Numbered from the stretch's first letter, positions 43,698 through 55,797 are shown. The stretch: DNA of 64,000 nt from Selaginella moellendorffii (GCF_000143415.4 NW_003314274.1:1830213-1894212), one strand, 5' to 3'. A program made the numbers and translations. The notes: generated by a model not told the origin, from the letters alone.

Positions 43698-44356
43698 GAC
43701 TGAATAGATACTCCTCACACCCCCGAGTCACCGCATTGCGATGGAACCAAAATTCACCGCCTCCCCCAAGCACTAGCTCGATCCGGACACCGAAAGCTCT
43801 TGGACCGCTTTCAGCTTCTCCGCCAAGAGAGAAAGATATTTCACGTGACTATAAGCTGTCTTTCACCGGCGGCCCCGGTTCCACCCGGTCACCCGCGACT
43901 GCGTCGAACTCACCCACGCGGCAGCAACCGGCCGGCACCGGCCGAGACGGTGAAGATCACAGAACCGGCCACGTCGCGCGGCCAATCTAAACCACGCACG
44001 TATAGAGAGACCACGTAGCCGGCCAGCCCACCGTCGGATCCCCCGGAGCTCGACGGCCCGATGCCGTCCACGAGCTCGAGGACCATCTTTTCATTTCCTT
44101 CGCTCGCAGCGCCAAAGCTCTAGACGGTTTTGCTGTCGCCATCCTCAAACACGAAGAGATCGTCACTGCGGAAAGCCGACTCGTCTAAAGTTGTGCTCGC
44201 CGATGCATTTGCCCGCGCTGATAGTGCTGTTGCCACTCAAAAGAATCTCGTCCTTTTCCTCCTTTACTTTGTGTCGCCAAAAACTTCGCCGCCCACTGTA
44301 CCAGATGATCTTTCGCTGCGAAGAGAGTGGCCAGACTTCTCCTTGCCGATGATTAG
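43698..44356. other. gap with possible coding remnant
   Basis: Positions 43730-44050 are rich in CCGG and CGGCC words and are presumably the HY5-like gene promoter. At about 44080-44190 one plus-strand frame reads FARSAKALDGFAVAILKHEE before a stop, which looks protein-like, but I cannot assign it. No complete gene is seen. Confidence 0.4.
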
Positions 44357-45979
44357 CTAGTCGCTGTTCTTTGTTCTTGTCCTTCCCGTACTACGGCAGA
44401 AGCAATCCGGTAACGGTAGATTTCTCCCGGTGAAGAGGCTTGAGCTGTGAACTTCCCACATTCGCTGAGCGAGCTCGGCACCGCTAAGTCCCGACGATAC
44501 TGAGGTTGCGAAAGCTTGCCTGTTGAGTACCAGCGTCTTGCCACTGCCGTGCATTGCTCGCATTGCCACCACCATCTTGTCCATGTTTCCGAAGTAAGTA
44601 GCCACGTAAATGTCGCTGTGGACGGCTACGTAGTAGTCCACTGCCGCTTTGCTGTTGCCGTGCAAGCCTTTCAGGGCGTCGGGGCCGAGGATGGCGAGCT
44701 TCCGATATATGTTGGGGTATACTCTGTAAAAGGCCGTCTCCTCGAGGAGGCCGGAGCCGGAGGCGAGATAGATTGGCATGGTGGTGGGAACCCTGAGTGC
44801 CTGGAGGACGAACGCAGCTTCTCCGGGAGTAAGCGGACACTTTCCCCTGTTTCTCCACGATTCCGCGAGGCTGCCGGTGAAAGGTGCTTTGTTGTCGCGA
44901 GCGGCTTCGATGGCGTCTAGCGAGGCCTTCGAGAGGTTGGAATACGTGCACCTGCTGTACGCGATCATGTCCGGCTCAAATCTCAAATGGAGTGCTAGAA
45001 ACGGACGGGGAATCGCGTCCAAGACCGTTTGAGCTGTGTTCTCAAGACGCTGCACGAGACGGAGAGCTTTATAGCAAGCTTGACACCGTGACGCTTTGGC
45101 CCATAGTGGATACCTGCATGCATATACGGGAAGCAGTTGAAGCCTCTCGAGAAGAAATAAAAGAGAAAACCACTCACCTGTCCGATCTTTGGCTTGCCGC
45201 GGGTCGAATGATTACTACTTTCTCTTTGAGTAACACGGGCAAAACAGCCTCAACGTAATCAAAGAGCTTCTTTTTCTGGCAGTCGATCAGCACCGGTTTC
45301 TTGGAAGCGTAAGAGGGAGGAAGCTCCTTTACAAAGCGAACGTAACCCTTCATAGTTTCGATAAAAAAATCCGCATCGAAAATGTCTGAAAAGCCACTAA
45401 ACCATCACACAGTCAGAGATTGATTGTCTGAAAGAGAGAAACTCTAGAAAAACTATGAGTCTTCGTTGCTTTGAGTAGCATACACACCTTGAATCGTTCC
45501 AATACGGAGTTCCTTCAAATTGAGGTAGCAGCAGTGTCGCGTTTAGAAGACGCGCAACTCCAACACCATCACAAAACTGCACGAAACTCGTGAGCTCTCA
45601 ACACGCATTGAAACTGTGACACTTACATCCCTTCGCATTTGATTGAGGCCCCCATTGCAATCCACAATAATGTAGCCATTGCTCACACCGGGAAGAGCTG
45701 CAAGAAAAATCCATCCATTCAACCAAACTTGCACAATCTCACAATCCTACCATGCTGCCGATCATTCCACCACGAGCATTGTTCGAAATCACGCCTAGCT
45801 CTCGGATCACTCCACCAGATCTGATTGTAGGACACTCCGCTGACAAGCAAGAGATCAAAAGATTTCTCCCTCACGAAGAATGCGCATTTCACTTACATCC
45901 TGGATCTCGGAAGCGATCGCAGCGAAGCGATCAAGACGAGCAGCGAGAAGAATCCCGCCACGAGCAGCCCTCGCTTCAT
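44357..45979 (-). CDS. plant O-fucosyltransferase-family protein (DUF246)
   Basis: This Golgi glycosyltransferase family is large in plants and includes pectin rhamnosyltransferases. The ATG at 45979 gives a type II signal anchor (MKRGLLVAGFFSLLVLIASL). Later exons encode GVSNGYIIVDCNGGLNQMRRD, with the N-terminal sugar-nucleotide motif GGLNQMR, then FCDGVGVARLLNATLLLPQF and GTPYWNDS, FIETMKGYVRFVKELPPSY, RPFLALHLRFEPDMIAYSRC with the HLRFE motif, CPLTPGEAAFVLQAL, PIYLASG, AAVDYYVAVHSDIYVATYFG and MVVAMRAMHG. The last two are the family's C-terminal D-FV-NMD-like block. About 510 residues are expected. Exact donor and acceptor substrates cannot be read. Confidence 0.88.
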
Positions 45980-46434
45980 TGGAGAAATGGTAAATAGTTT
46001 TAGGGCTTACAATAAAGTATAGAACTCGAATCGAACACACGAAGGCATTTCGGCCGGACAGGATCGACGGCTGAGAAAAACGCAATGACATAGCAGGCAG
46101 ATCCTAGCCGTTGGACGCTGACGGGTTTGGTTGACGGCTGGCCTTTGCATTTTGACGGGCAAGCGGCCAGTAGAAGAAACACACGACTGGAAGAAAAGGA
46201 GCTCCATTTCCCAAGGATCATATGGCCGGGCAGCGATCCAGGTAACAGATCACGCTCGGCGGCGCCGGGGGCGGGGCTAGGGCGCTGATCCAGCGCTGCG
46301 TTCGCTCGATCTGACGCTTTAGGGTAGGAAATCATGGCGGAGAGCAGGAATTCGACGATCCAGTGGAATGCCAGCGTCGTAATCCTTCGCACCAGGTTGA
46401 AGTGAGCCATGGAATCACGGCCGCGAGCGTTGGA
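45980..46434. promoter_or_regulatory. divergent promoter of O-fucosyltransferase-like and BLISTER-like genes
   Basis: GTTTTAGGGCTTAC at 45997-46010 lies close to the O-fucosyltransferase ATG, in the antisense direction for that gene. CTTTAGGGTAGG at about 46318 lies about 115 bp before the plus-strand ATG. ORFs across this gap have no recognisable domain. Confidence 0.45.
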
Positions 46435-48969
46435 ATGGCTGCCGTGATGCCCTCTATGGCGATCGCGCTTCAAGACGCCCCTGCCAGAGCTTCCGCGATG
46501 TCGGCAAGATCTAACAAAAAGCAAGATTTGCACGCCGCCGGGAGGCGCCGGGTGAGTGATTCCTCCAAATTTCTTGCGGAAGTTTTGATCTTTGTTTCTT
46601 CTCTCAGCTTGAGCAATTCAAGAAGAACAAGCGTGAGAAAGCTACCAAGCAAGCTTCTGAAGAACAGCCTTCCACTTTCGAAGCTCTAGAACCGGTCGAT
46701 TCAAATGGGGATATCTACACCGCGGCTTTTCCACCGGCGGCTGGCCAGGATCAACACTCTCAGATTTTTCCGAGCGTCCAAACGGATTTTCCGAGCGTTC
46801 TTCCTCCAGATCAATTCGAGCCACCTCCAGCTGAGAACTCCGACCCACCGAGCTATGCCACCACCTTTGGGAATTCCAACTTCCACTCCACTGACCTTGT
46901 ACACTCGATCGTGGATGCTCGACACGCCACCATCGACCAACTTCCACACCCAACGACCGATCCTCTCCCACACTCCACCATTGCTCTTCCACTGGAGGGT
47001 GAAGAAGACTCGAGGTATAAGAAAACTTTTTCCGGTGACCACTTGGGAAAGGAAAAGCCGGGAACGAACATTGCCGGGAGTGAACAACGGCCAGCAACTC
47101 TATTCCAACCGTCGTCAAATTTTGCCGCTGCGAAACAAAAGCCACCTCGTTCGCACTCCTCGGACTCTCTCTTTCGACCTCTTCGTGCTGCTGTGCCCGA
47201 AGTAACGAATGGTGATGCGGCTGTCAAGTCCACGCCAGTGACAAGACATCACATAGACGAGCCACGGTACGAGGCACAGAGACCACTAGCGCCTTTTGCG
47301 AATGATGAGACACCTTTGAGTTCCTCCCGCAAAGATGACTTCGCTGCATTGGAACAGGTAAGAGATATGGTTCTTCCGCGATTGCTATTGACTGAAATGC
47401 ATTTTTTTTACAGCACATTGAGGACTTGACGCAGGAGAAGTTTTCTTTGCTACGCGGTCTAGACAAGGCTAAGGCGTTGGTGGAGACACTGACTCAAGCC
47501 AACTCTGCTCTCACGGAGGATTATAATCAGCAGGTTGTTTCAATCATCCTCAAACAGCTATTCTTGATTTTATCTTGCTGCATCGAGATCAGCTGTTTGC
47601 TATCCAGTGTGATAATAGTGTCGGTTCAGTGCTTTGCAGGGTGCCAAAGTAAACGAATTGAAAGATGAACTTGCAAGATTTCAGCAAGAGTTTCGCTCGC
47701 AAGAGGTATGCATGCACCGAACACATGTGAGCAAAGTTACACACCCTGTGTTATTGTTGCAGGCCGTGCTTAAAAATCTAAAGGCGGAGAGGGACAGAGC
47801 AGTTCAGGAGAGCACCTCAGCAATTGAACGTTCTCGAGGTTTCGCTGCAGAGATTGTTGGCCTTGAAGAGAAGGTCAGCTCGTTTACATGTTTCATTTGG
47901 ATTCTGATCGTCAGTCATCTTGTTGTACAGATTTTGAAAACTCGATCGCAAGAGCTAAAGTCGCAAAAAGAAGTCCAGTCTTTACGTGCGGAAGTTGAAT
48001 CATGCAGGTCAGCTTTGCAATTGCATTTCAGTTCCTTTGTTTTGATCAAAATACTCTAATTTTTGCAGAAGGCAGATTCTATCAATAGAAAAGGATCGCC
48101 TTAATGCCATTTCTTTGAATGACGCATTGCAGGAAGGTTTGTCTCGATCACGTGTTACTTGTGTGATGGCTGACTGGCTATATTTCAGAAAAGAAGCTCC
48201 TGCTGTCTCGCATTCGTGAAGCGGCAGATAAAACGTATCCTATCAAGTCAGCATCCACAGAAGACGCTTCAACCTCAACCGACGATCTCGGTAATTATTT
48301 CTGCAAGATTTGGCTAGTATATTGTCTCCGATTGTTTCTTTTTGCAGTTATAGAGCGCGAGCCTCAGGCATCGGATTCAGATCAAGAGCCGTCCGTCTTC
48401 GCGTATCCAACCTCACTGCCTGAAGACCAGTTGGGAATTATAGAAAGTATCAATGCTCTAGTAACAGAGGTACGCCAAAAAGATTTCTCCTCGCTGGTAA
48501 AACATGGTTTCTTTTTCTTTTTAATAGTTGGGAGAAGAAAAGGAGGCACTCTTAAGATTACTCAGGAATGAATCGAATGCGGTCACTCAACTAAAGGTGT
48601 AACTAGTGGATACTGTTTCTTGCTGTCTAATCAAAATCGGTGCTGGTGCTGCAGGTTGAGAACGCCGAGTTGATGCAAAAATTAGAGAGCCAAACGCAGC
48701 AACTGGAGCTCGCAGTGGCCCAAAGCATGGCTCGCTCTGCACCTTTGGTGTCGCCTATAGCTTCTCACCAAAGTAACGAGGAACTGGATTACATTGACGA
48801 GGGAGACGAGGTGAGAGCTTTACACACACAAAGTTCATCTTCTAAAGTCTCTCTTTTTGTTTTGTTTCCTCCCCTATTTCCCCAGGTTGTTGATCGTGTA
48901 CTGGGCTGGATAATGAAACTTTTCCCGGGCTCTGGCTCCTCTAGGCGTGGCGGAAGCAAGCATTTGTGA
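46435..48969 (+). CDS. BLI: BLISTER-like coiled-coil protein
   Basis: Arabidopsis BLISTER is a plant-specific coiled-coil protein that interacts with the Polycomb methyltransferase CLF and affects development and stress genes. The N-terminal signature here, SNKKQDLHAAGRRR joined across an intron to LEQFKKNKREKATKQASEEQ, matches the BLISTER N-terminus. A long, poorly conserved Pro/Ser-rich middle follows. Then come several short coiled-coil exons: HIEDLTQEKFSLLRGLDKAK, GAKVNELKDELARFQQEF, AVLKNLKAERDRAVQESTSA, LGIIESINALVTELGEEKEA and KVENAELMQKLESQTQQLEL. It ends in VVDRVLGWIMKLFPGSGSSR. The chosen start at 46435 is in frame; a later ATG (46498) is possible. About nine introns. Confidence 0.8.
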
Positions 48970-49940
48970 AGAGAGCTAAGTTGATTCTTTCCAATAATTT
49001 GATTGGTTTTGCGTCCAGATAATAAACTGGAAACTAGTTTCTATTATCTCTTCAGGAAATCAAGCGTTTTTAAGAGGTACGATTTAAGAGAACTCAAGAT
49101 AACATGATCTATAGATTGCTTGAAGTTTCCAGTGAAAACCCAATACCTCCACCCGTACCATCCACTGGTTTTGAAGGAAGCGAACCCATTGAAAGATACA
49201 ACTTGAAAGCACTGGAGGCTCTCTTCAAAGAAGCTTGTGCTTGGAGTTGGATCTTTGATTTCCCATTCTTGAAACTCCACATTGAGCCACCGAGCGATAG
49301 CGTTTTGTTTGTTTGGATCTCTACACTCTTGGATTTGTTGTGTGCCTCCTGGCTGGAAGTTGTAGTTAGCTGTTGTTATAGTCGTCTTGTTGATCATGCT
49401 CTTCATGTAAGTAATGCGTCACGGGACACCAAGAAGATGTTAGAACTATTGCAATCATTATAAGTATCTGAAATCTCTCCATGTTAAGAATCTATTCCAA
49501 TCTTTAATTATTTATAGTCTTGAGTCTTTTCGTTTTAAACAGATTATCTATTTTCTTGTATAATCTTGAACGAAAACTTAAAAAGTGAAAAGGTGAAAAG
49601 TTTTACAATTCAATTTCTTTTCTAAGCAGTGCTACTTCTTTGGCTGCAGCTGTAAGTTCATACCTTCATAAAATCCTTCATTGTCTCCAGCTTTGAGTTC
49701 GTGTGAATTCTCAAACACTCCAGGAGCCAAACTCGCAGTTCACAGCCAACCTGAAGCACACTACAGAGAACTTATTTCCTCCAGAGATAAGTCTAATGGG
49801 CTTTGCCATACTTGGGGTACTACAAGGCCACCATCATCTTCTTGCTCACTCCCCACAAAATCCCTTTCTTCAGTGATACTTTGTGCTGTTTAAAACTTAC
49901 ATCTCCTTCTTAAACTACAAGAAGAGCCACTGGATTCACT
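48970..49940. other. gap with minus-strand gene fragments
   Basis: On the minus strand 49400-49100 reads NYNFQPGGTQQIQECRDPNK, then WLNVEFQEWEIKDP, then segments that look spliced (VVSFNGFASF and WRYWVF). A second fragment near 49880-49660 reads GGLVVPQVWQSPLDLSLEE and later SLAPGVFENSHELKAGDNEG. Both are protein-like but broken, and I cannot name the family. Positions 49567-49612 resemble 55685-55730. Confidence 0.4.
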
Positions 49941-49949
49941 AGAACCCCA

Positions 49950-51110
49950 ACTGCACTAACTTACTTACACTTTACAAGAAAAACAAATACTCTAATTTCA
50001 GAACTAATATTAGACACTACAATAGTGCCCTTGCATTTGCATCAATAGCTACTAACATTGACACTTTAAGGGGTAACAGTCTTTACTACTTTAGAATTCA
50101 TGGATAGATTTACCATAATATTATGTCATCACACTTTTCTGGTGATCAAAATCCATCTTATGGGCAACATTATATACCAGATATACAAGGAGCCACAAGT
50201 ATAAAGCATCAAAACCCATTTAATACAAATTGTAAGTGAGATTTATTATTACATCTTGATATACTCTTCAGTCATATTAATCCATATGCACAGACTTATA
50301 GAATGATGTATGAAATGGAACGAAAAGAACTTTATAAAGTAGTAGTTACAGGCTGTCCTTTATGTGGTGTTTATATGTTATTAAGTAATGAAAAAATTGA
50401 TAATCGATTCTATAATATACAGTAAAAAAATTATGTTGCTATTATTCTTGTTAATGACAATGGAAAACCCCCACATAGACATGAAATTTATATATATCCT
50501 ATGGCAAATCTTTCTAGAAAGATTTTAACTCTTGATGTTTATCCTTTGATATTTCCTTTTAGTGATAAAGGATGGCACGCAAATATTTTGAATATATGAT
50601 AACATTGAAGTACATTATTTCTATATTATACATATTGTTTATCTAAAAGAGACACATTGCAATTAGGTTTCAACCAAATCTTACATGCTGGTAAGCTTCC
50701 TCAACAATACAATGTTAATGCCTATATTAAAGTTGAGAGTAATAACTTATATTCTTATTATACCCACCAAAACAATTATGAATAGAAATGTATACTGGTC
50801 TTATGGATTATGGTGCAAATCATGCTTCAAATGAAAATATGAACCTTAGTAAGATTGTTATACTACCTTCAAATTTTGATGGTGGACCTGAGCAATGCAA
50901 TAAAATTATCAAGATGTAATGACAATTGTTGTTCATTACTCAAAACTGGATATTTTTATTACTTTCACTTACAATGATAAATGGCCAGAAATTATAGAAA
51001 ATTTATATCCAAATGAGGGCCCAAAAGACTGTCCTAATTTGGTAAACTAAAGAATTTTTGAATGACATAACAAAAAAGACATATATTTAGAAAATATATA
51101 GTATAGTGTA

Positions 51111-51173
<63 letters not shown>

Positions 51174-53360
51174 GAGTTCCAAAAAGGAGGTCTCTGATAT
51201 TGTCATTTTCTAGGAATTTTAGCCCATGAAAATAAAATTAGACATCATGGTAAAATTAATCAATATATCATGGCTGGATTACTAGATCCTTAAACTCTAA
51301 CTCTTTGAAATAGTTAAATTGCATTTGATTCATGGACCATATGGACTCTTTTATCCTAATAATTCTTGAAAGGTTTTCCAAAAAACTTTAATTATGAAAC
51401 TATATTTTCTGTTAATGCATATCTAAATTATTATAAACCAGACAATGGATATATAATTTTTAAAAATGGTTGTCATATGGATTACCTTTGTAAAAATATA
51501 AATCTTATATAAATATTAAGATATGTACAACTATAAAAAGTATTAAATATCTATCTCAATATTTTTCCAAATGGTATGATTGTGTCATTATTGAAATTCA
51601 TTCAGCAACTCAACAATATGATAATAGTTTATATTGGGATGAAGTTTCAAGGTTTTCAAATACTTATTATGTTTCTGCTCCAAAAGCTATATGGAGACTT
51701 TTTCAATTAAAAATGCTTCTCCGTTCAACACTAATAATCTGTTTTCTTATTTATCTAGAAAATATATAAAATATTTATTTTATCAAAGGTAATGAGCAAA
51801 TTTCACTTTAAAGAGCTACTCAAAATAGTATTATGTTGACAAAATAGTTTGAATTAAATATATATAATCCAATTGCAAGATAATATACATATCCTGAATT
51901 CCTTTATATTATACATATAATAAACACACTCATCATTGGCAGATTAAACATCGACAAAATATTATCTCACAAATGTATTATGTGTCCCCATTTAATATTC
52001 AACTTTATCATTTATGCTTTATAATGCTTCACAGAAGAGGGGCTACTTTTGTTAATGATTTAAAATAATTTATAATACTTATTTCAAAACATTCCAATTT
52101 AATACATTCATTATGGGTCTTTTTGTAGATGATACAAAATAGGAAAAATATTTAAAAGATGCTTACTCTTTCAAAATGCCATTATAATTAAAAAATTATT
52201 TGTGTTTTAATGTGTCTTTTATAGTCTAAAATATCCTTATTCCTTATGGGAAAATTTAAAAAACTATTTTTCTAAATATTTTGTGTTAACAGATGCATTA
52301 CTTTATTTTGAACATGCTTTATATGATATAAATAGCAAATTCAGTCTATATGGAAAATCCAATCAAACGTATTTATTTTCTTTATCTTTTATAAATTTTG
52401 ATACAAATAGTTATATTAATTTGACACAATTTAATCATTATGTTTAAAAAAATTACTTCAATTTAATAATGAACAACAAGTTCTATATTATGATATCCTC
52501 AACACAATTAACAACCCAACCAAGAAAAATCTATATATTTTCATTGATGGTCCTACTGATACTGGTAAAACTTTCTCCTTAACACTCTTATATATACATT
52601 TTAACTTTTAAACAAAAATGTAATTAATATAGCCTAAACAAGTATTGCAAGCACTTTACTATATAATAGTTAAACATCACACATGACTTTCACACCTCAT
52701 ATGAAACTTCTACTTCTATATTTATCAACATTGTTTTTAGAATCTATTATATTACTTTACACATAAATAATAATGTCCTTTATTGTTGATTTTTTTTTCT
52801 CATCTTTATAGGATATTTTAAACCTCTATATTGTCTAATAGAGTCATACTTACCCCACTTAATAATAATAATATTCCCATTAATAATGCTATGGTTTCTT
52901 CTTTACTTAGTGATATATATATTCATAAAAGTGTTGATTTTGTTGATGCTAAACACTCAGAAGATTTTCCAGTTGAATTCCTAAATTCCATTATTTTTTG
53001 GTCTTCCACCATATAAACTCTTGCTTAAACAAGGTGTTATCCATATTCTATTAAGGAATATATATGCATTGGCTGGACTATGTCATGGTACATATCTCAT
53101 ACTTAAATATGCATTACCAACAGTTCTAGACTATGAAATTATATTAGGTTAATTCAAAAGTACATGATATTGTATCCCTCAAATCACAATCACACCTTCA
53201 AACATAGAAAATTCATTTAAAAATGTCCAGAAGGCAATTTCTAATGTGTTTAGGGCATTGCCAGTGTCAAGGCCAAACATTTGAGCAAGTTAGAATACAT
53301 TTAACCATATCCAATTTTCACCCATAGCCAGCTTTATGTGGCTTTATCAAGATGCACTTC
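49950..53360 (+). mobile_element. decayed Helitron (Rep-Pif1 helicase) remnant
   Basis: No ORF above 62 codons survives, yet the plus-strand frames give Helitron transposase motifs in the right order. These are: FRTNIRHYNSALAFASI (about 49998-50050) and YYFRIHG-stop-IYH (about 50080-50115); NPYAQTYRMMYEMERKELYK (about 50278); LPSNFDGGPEQCNKIIKM (about 50866); DIFITFTYNDKWPEI (50949-50993); EFQKGGL then Y-C-H (about 51174-51210), the site of the HUH motif; HENKIRHHGKINQYIMAGLL; KYLSQYFSKWYDCVIIEIHS (about 51545), the two-tyrosine region; YYVSAPKAIWRLFQL; and LHRRGATFVNDLK. The Pif1-like helicase follows: FIDGPTDTGKTF (Walker A, about 52537-52575), VILTPLNNN, EFLNSI, then IHILLRNIYALAGLCHGT and NVFRALPVSRP. 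Dozens of stops and frameshifts kill it. Element ends were not found. Confidence 0.85.
51119..51170. repeat. (TA)n microsatellite, about 25 units
   Basis: An uninterrupted TA run lies inside the Helitron remnant, between the segment around DKWPEI and the HUH-region segment. Confidence 0.98.
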
Positions 53361-53892
53361 ACGAATAAGACTAGGTAGTAAAGTCACTCCAAGGGTAATT
53401 ATTCCCTTTGAGTCCTTTTACTTTCACCATCAACATACTATATAAGGAGGTTTTATATTAAATATTTTTACCTCCACTAATTTCTTGTTGAGTTTGATTC
53501 TTGCTCCATGTTTTCTAAAAGAAATTCTAAAATACTCTAATTCCAGTTCCAAAAATGGTCTTGAGAAGTTTGTATTATAACTATGACATTCAAAATAGTA
53601 TTTACTAATAGGAAGCAAGTGCTATTTATATCATAGTTTATAGTTACTATATAAAGTATAGTTGTAGTAATTACATTATTTAATATATAGTTATAATGAG
53701 GAAATTTTTTTGAATATTAATTTATTAAAAAAGAATATTCATAGCATATTTAAAAAACTGTACTAATAATTTGCTATGTGTTGCAAGTAGCAACGGTTGG
53801 TTTGCTTAATAGTAGTGTTATTTCTACTTGTTAATCCAATTGATCAAATAAAGTTATTATAATTATAAGCATGTTTAAATACAAGATTAATT
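53361..53892. other. AT-rich DNA between Helitron remnant and kinase pseudogene
   Basis: No gene was seen. A minus-strand ORF of 62 codons at 53430-53618 has no recognisable features. Confidence 0.6.
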
Positions 53893-54848
53893 TTATTGCA
53901 TATCAACCATTAAATGGTAAAATAAAAAAGCATGAGAATATTTTTCGCAATCAAAGTCCCCACCAATGCCAGAATATCTTCTCTTCACTCCATAATGACT
54001 CCTCCTGTGTGCCATCGTTGTCCCATTACCACAATGCTTAACAATCCAAGGATGTGCAAGCATGGCATCTAGAGTCACCCTCTTGCTCTGCTCCACAGCT
54101 AGCATTCCCTGGATGAGATCCTCTGCTTCACAAGACGCAAAACCACTCGGGAATGCTCTGGCTCTTAGAAAATCAAGTTCAACTCTCGATTGATACCCTC
54201 TCAGCAGCTCATACGCAACGACTCCCAGCCCCCACACATCCACGGCCACCATGTAATTCACTCATCCTTGGGCTCCATTACTCTTCACCATTACCACCTC
54301 GGGTGCCATGTACTTTGCTGTTCCACAATACTGCTGCATATCCCACTGCTTGTCCGTGGCCATGCCAAAATCTCCAATCACCACTTCATCCACTGCAGTG
54401 GCGTTGAGCCTCTCAAAAATGTTGTGAGGCTTGAGATCGCGGTCAACAACCCCTCTCGAGTGCATCCACTTGAGTGTCTCTGCTAGTGATTTAATAGTCT
54501 TGGCTGCTTCTTCCTCAGTCACTACCCCACCCTCGATCAATCACTCTGCCAAACTAGGGCTGCAAAGCTCCACCATGATGGTCCCATAGCACCTCCCGGC
54601 CTCTCTCTCCCTCACAAAATCCTCAAAGGCGACGACTATAGGGCAGACGTGAAGCTTGGACATGAGCCGAGCTTCATTCTCGGCATTCCACATCGATTCA
54701 ATCAATTTCCCGCATACTTCTTGCCAGCCCTACGACGAGCACTCAACAAATAGACCTGCCCTTCGCTGCCAGATCCCAACTTCTCGCCCCGCCTGTACAG
54801 CTTGAGGAGCTCACCACAGTCGTCCTCCCCAAACTCGCACGCCACCAT
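53893..54848 (-). pseudogene. serine/threonine protein kinase pseudogene
   Basis: Reading from the ATG at 54848 (MVACEFGEDDC) there is a glycine loop LGSGSEGQVYLL, the start of the Lys region (GKKYAG), then a one-base frameshift near 54709. The frame resumes with NEARLMSKLHVCPIVVAFED and ELCSPSLAE, a TGA at 54541-54543, then EEAAKTIKSLAETLKWMHSR, the catalytic loop VVDRDLKPHN, IGDFGMATD and GTAKYMAPEVV. A second TGA lies at 54262-54264, then AVDVWGLGVVAYELL and AEDLIQGMLAVEQSKRVTLD, with AHPWI and the C-terminus at 53893. The order is that of a CDPK/CAMK-like kinase. HRD is changed to DRD. One frameshift and two stops make it a pseudogene unless read-through occurs. It has no introns, so a retrocopy is possible. 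Confidence 0.85.
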
Positions 54849-54941
54849 CGCTCGCCAATTTTTTGACACAGCTTCTCGCTAACGGGTACAAATCGACGGC
54901 TGGAATCGCGTTTGATCGACGGTGACGATCTTGTGAAAGAC

Positions 54942-54953
54942 GGAAGCCCTAAC
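54942..54953 (-). promoter_or_regulatory. TTAGGGCTTCC box upstream of kinase pseudogene
   Basis: On the minus strand GGTTAGGGCTTCC lies about 95 bp before the former ATG, so the dead gene still has the box seen at live genes. Confidence 0.35.
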
Positions 54954-55005
54954 CTGAATTTATTTCAGAACATTCGTTATTTGAATGACGCATGCATCCT
55001 GTGTT

Positions 55006-55323
55006 TTACACGCTAGTGGCTCCTGCCGGATCAATCGCCCTCAAAGCACCACCAACACGATCAGAGAGTTCACCACGTCTCCAATCAAAGGGCTGTAGCT
55101 TGGCTCTATAGAACAAGCGACCTACACACGGATCTTGCATTAGAATCATCAAGTCAGCCAGCACTGGCAACAAACAAACCAAAACCAAAAGAAGAAGAAA
55201 AGGAAGAGGAAGGGCACTTACTTGGAAGAGTTGCTTCAAGTTGACAGTATCCTTGAACGCAGCATCCACAATGAGGGTAAACCTGGTGCGGTCACTGAGA
55301 TATATGGGTGCAAACAGCACCAA
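55006..55323 (-). other. unidentified coding-like fragment
   Basis: The minus strand reads TRFTLIVDAAFKDTVNLKQL followed by a good splice donor (GTAAGTG, about 55217). After about 85 bp of T-rich, intron-like sequence it continues near VGRLFYRAKLQPFDWRRGEL. The family is not recognised and it could be a gene remnant. Confidence 0.3.
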
Positions 55324-55374
55324 TTGGTGGTGATCCTATCTATGCTCTCTTTCCCATGGGTAGAGCTTTGTTTG

Positions 55375-55690
55375 AAGATGCAGCAGGAATGCTTCCATTT
55401 ATGGGAGCACTATTGATTCTCTCTGGACAAGGTTGCAATTTTTAAACTTTTCATTTTCGTCTTGGATTTGTAGAACTATTAGCTTGGCTCTATTTGCTTC
55501 AGGAGTGTCTTCGCAGCAAGGCATATCCATTGCTCACTGGCTGTGCACAGTTTCTCTTCAATTGGCTCACCGGAGATAACCACAGAATGCTCGTGACTAA
55601 TCCCTCGACGTCTCCAGAGCATATGTTTATAGCGCCGGATGGAAAACAGGCATCAATGAGCTATACAAGCACTATGGACATGGCGAACGA
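55375..55690 (+). pseudogene. fragment of GH95 alpha-L-fucosidase gene
   Basis: The plus strand reads HLWEHY then a stop, SLDK at about 55396-55430, a short intron with GT and CAG ends (about 55432-55500), then ECLRSKAYPLLTGCAQFLFN, LVTNPSTSPEHMFIAPDGKQ and SMSYTSTMDMA to about 55683. The blocks LWEHY, AYPLL-GCA-F, TNPSTSPEH-F-APDGK and STMDM are diagnostic for the catalytic domain of GH95 alpha-L-fucosidases. The rest of the enzyme (usually 800 residues) is absent on both sides, so this is a gene fragment. Confidence 0.85.
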
Positions 55691-55797
55691 AAAATTAAAA
55701 AGTGAAAGTTTTACGTGCTTTGAAATTCAATGAAAAGGACAAAATGTATGAAAGAAAACAAATTATTTTCTTTTCAAAGCGAGTATTTCTCAGAGTG

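Noticed and set aside
46000-46533. 177-codon minus-strand ORF in the O-fucosyltransferase/BLISTER-like promoter
   Set aside because: It overlaps the divergent promoter and the first BLISTER-like exon and has no domain. It is probably fortuitous.
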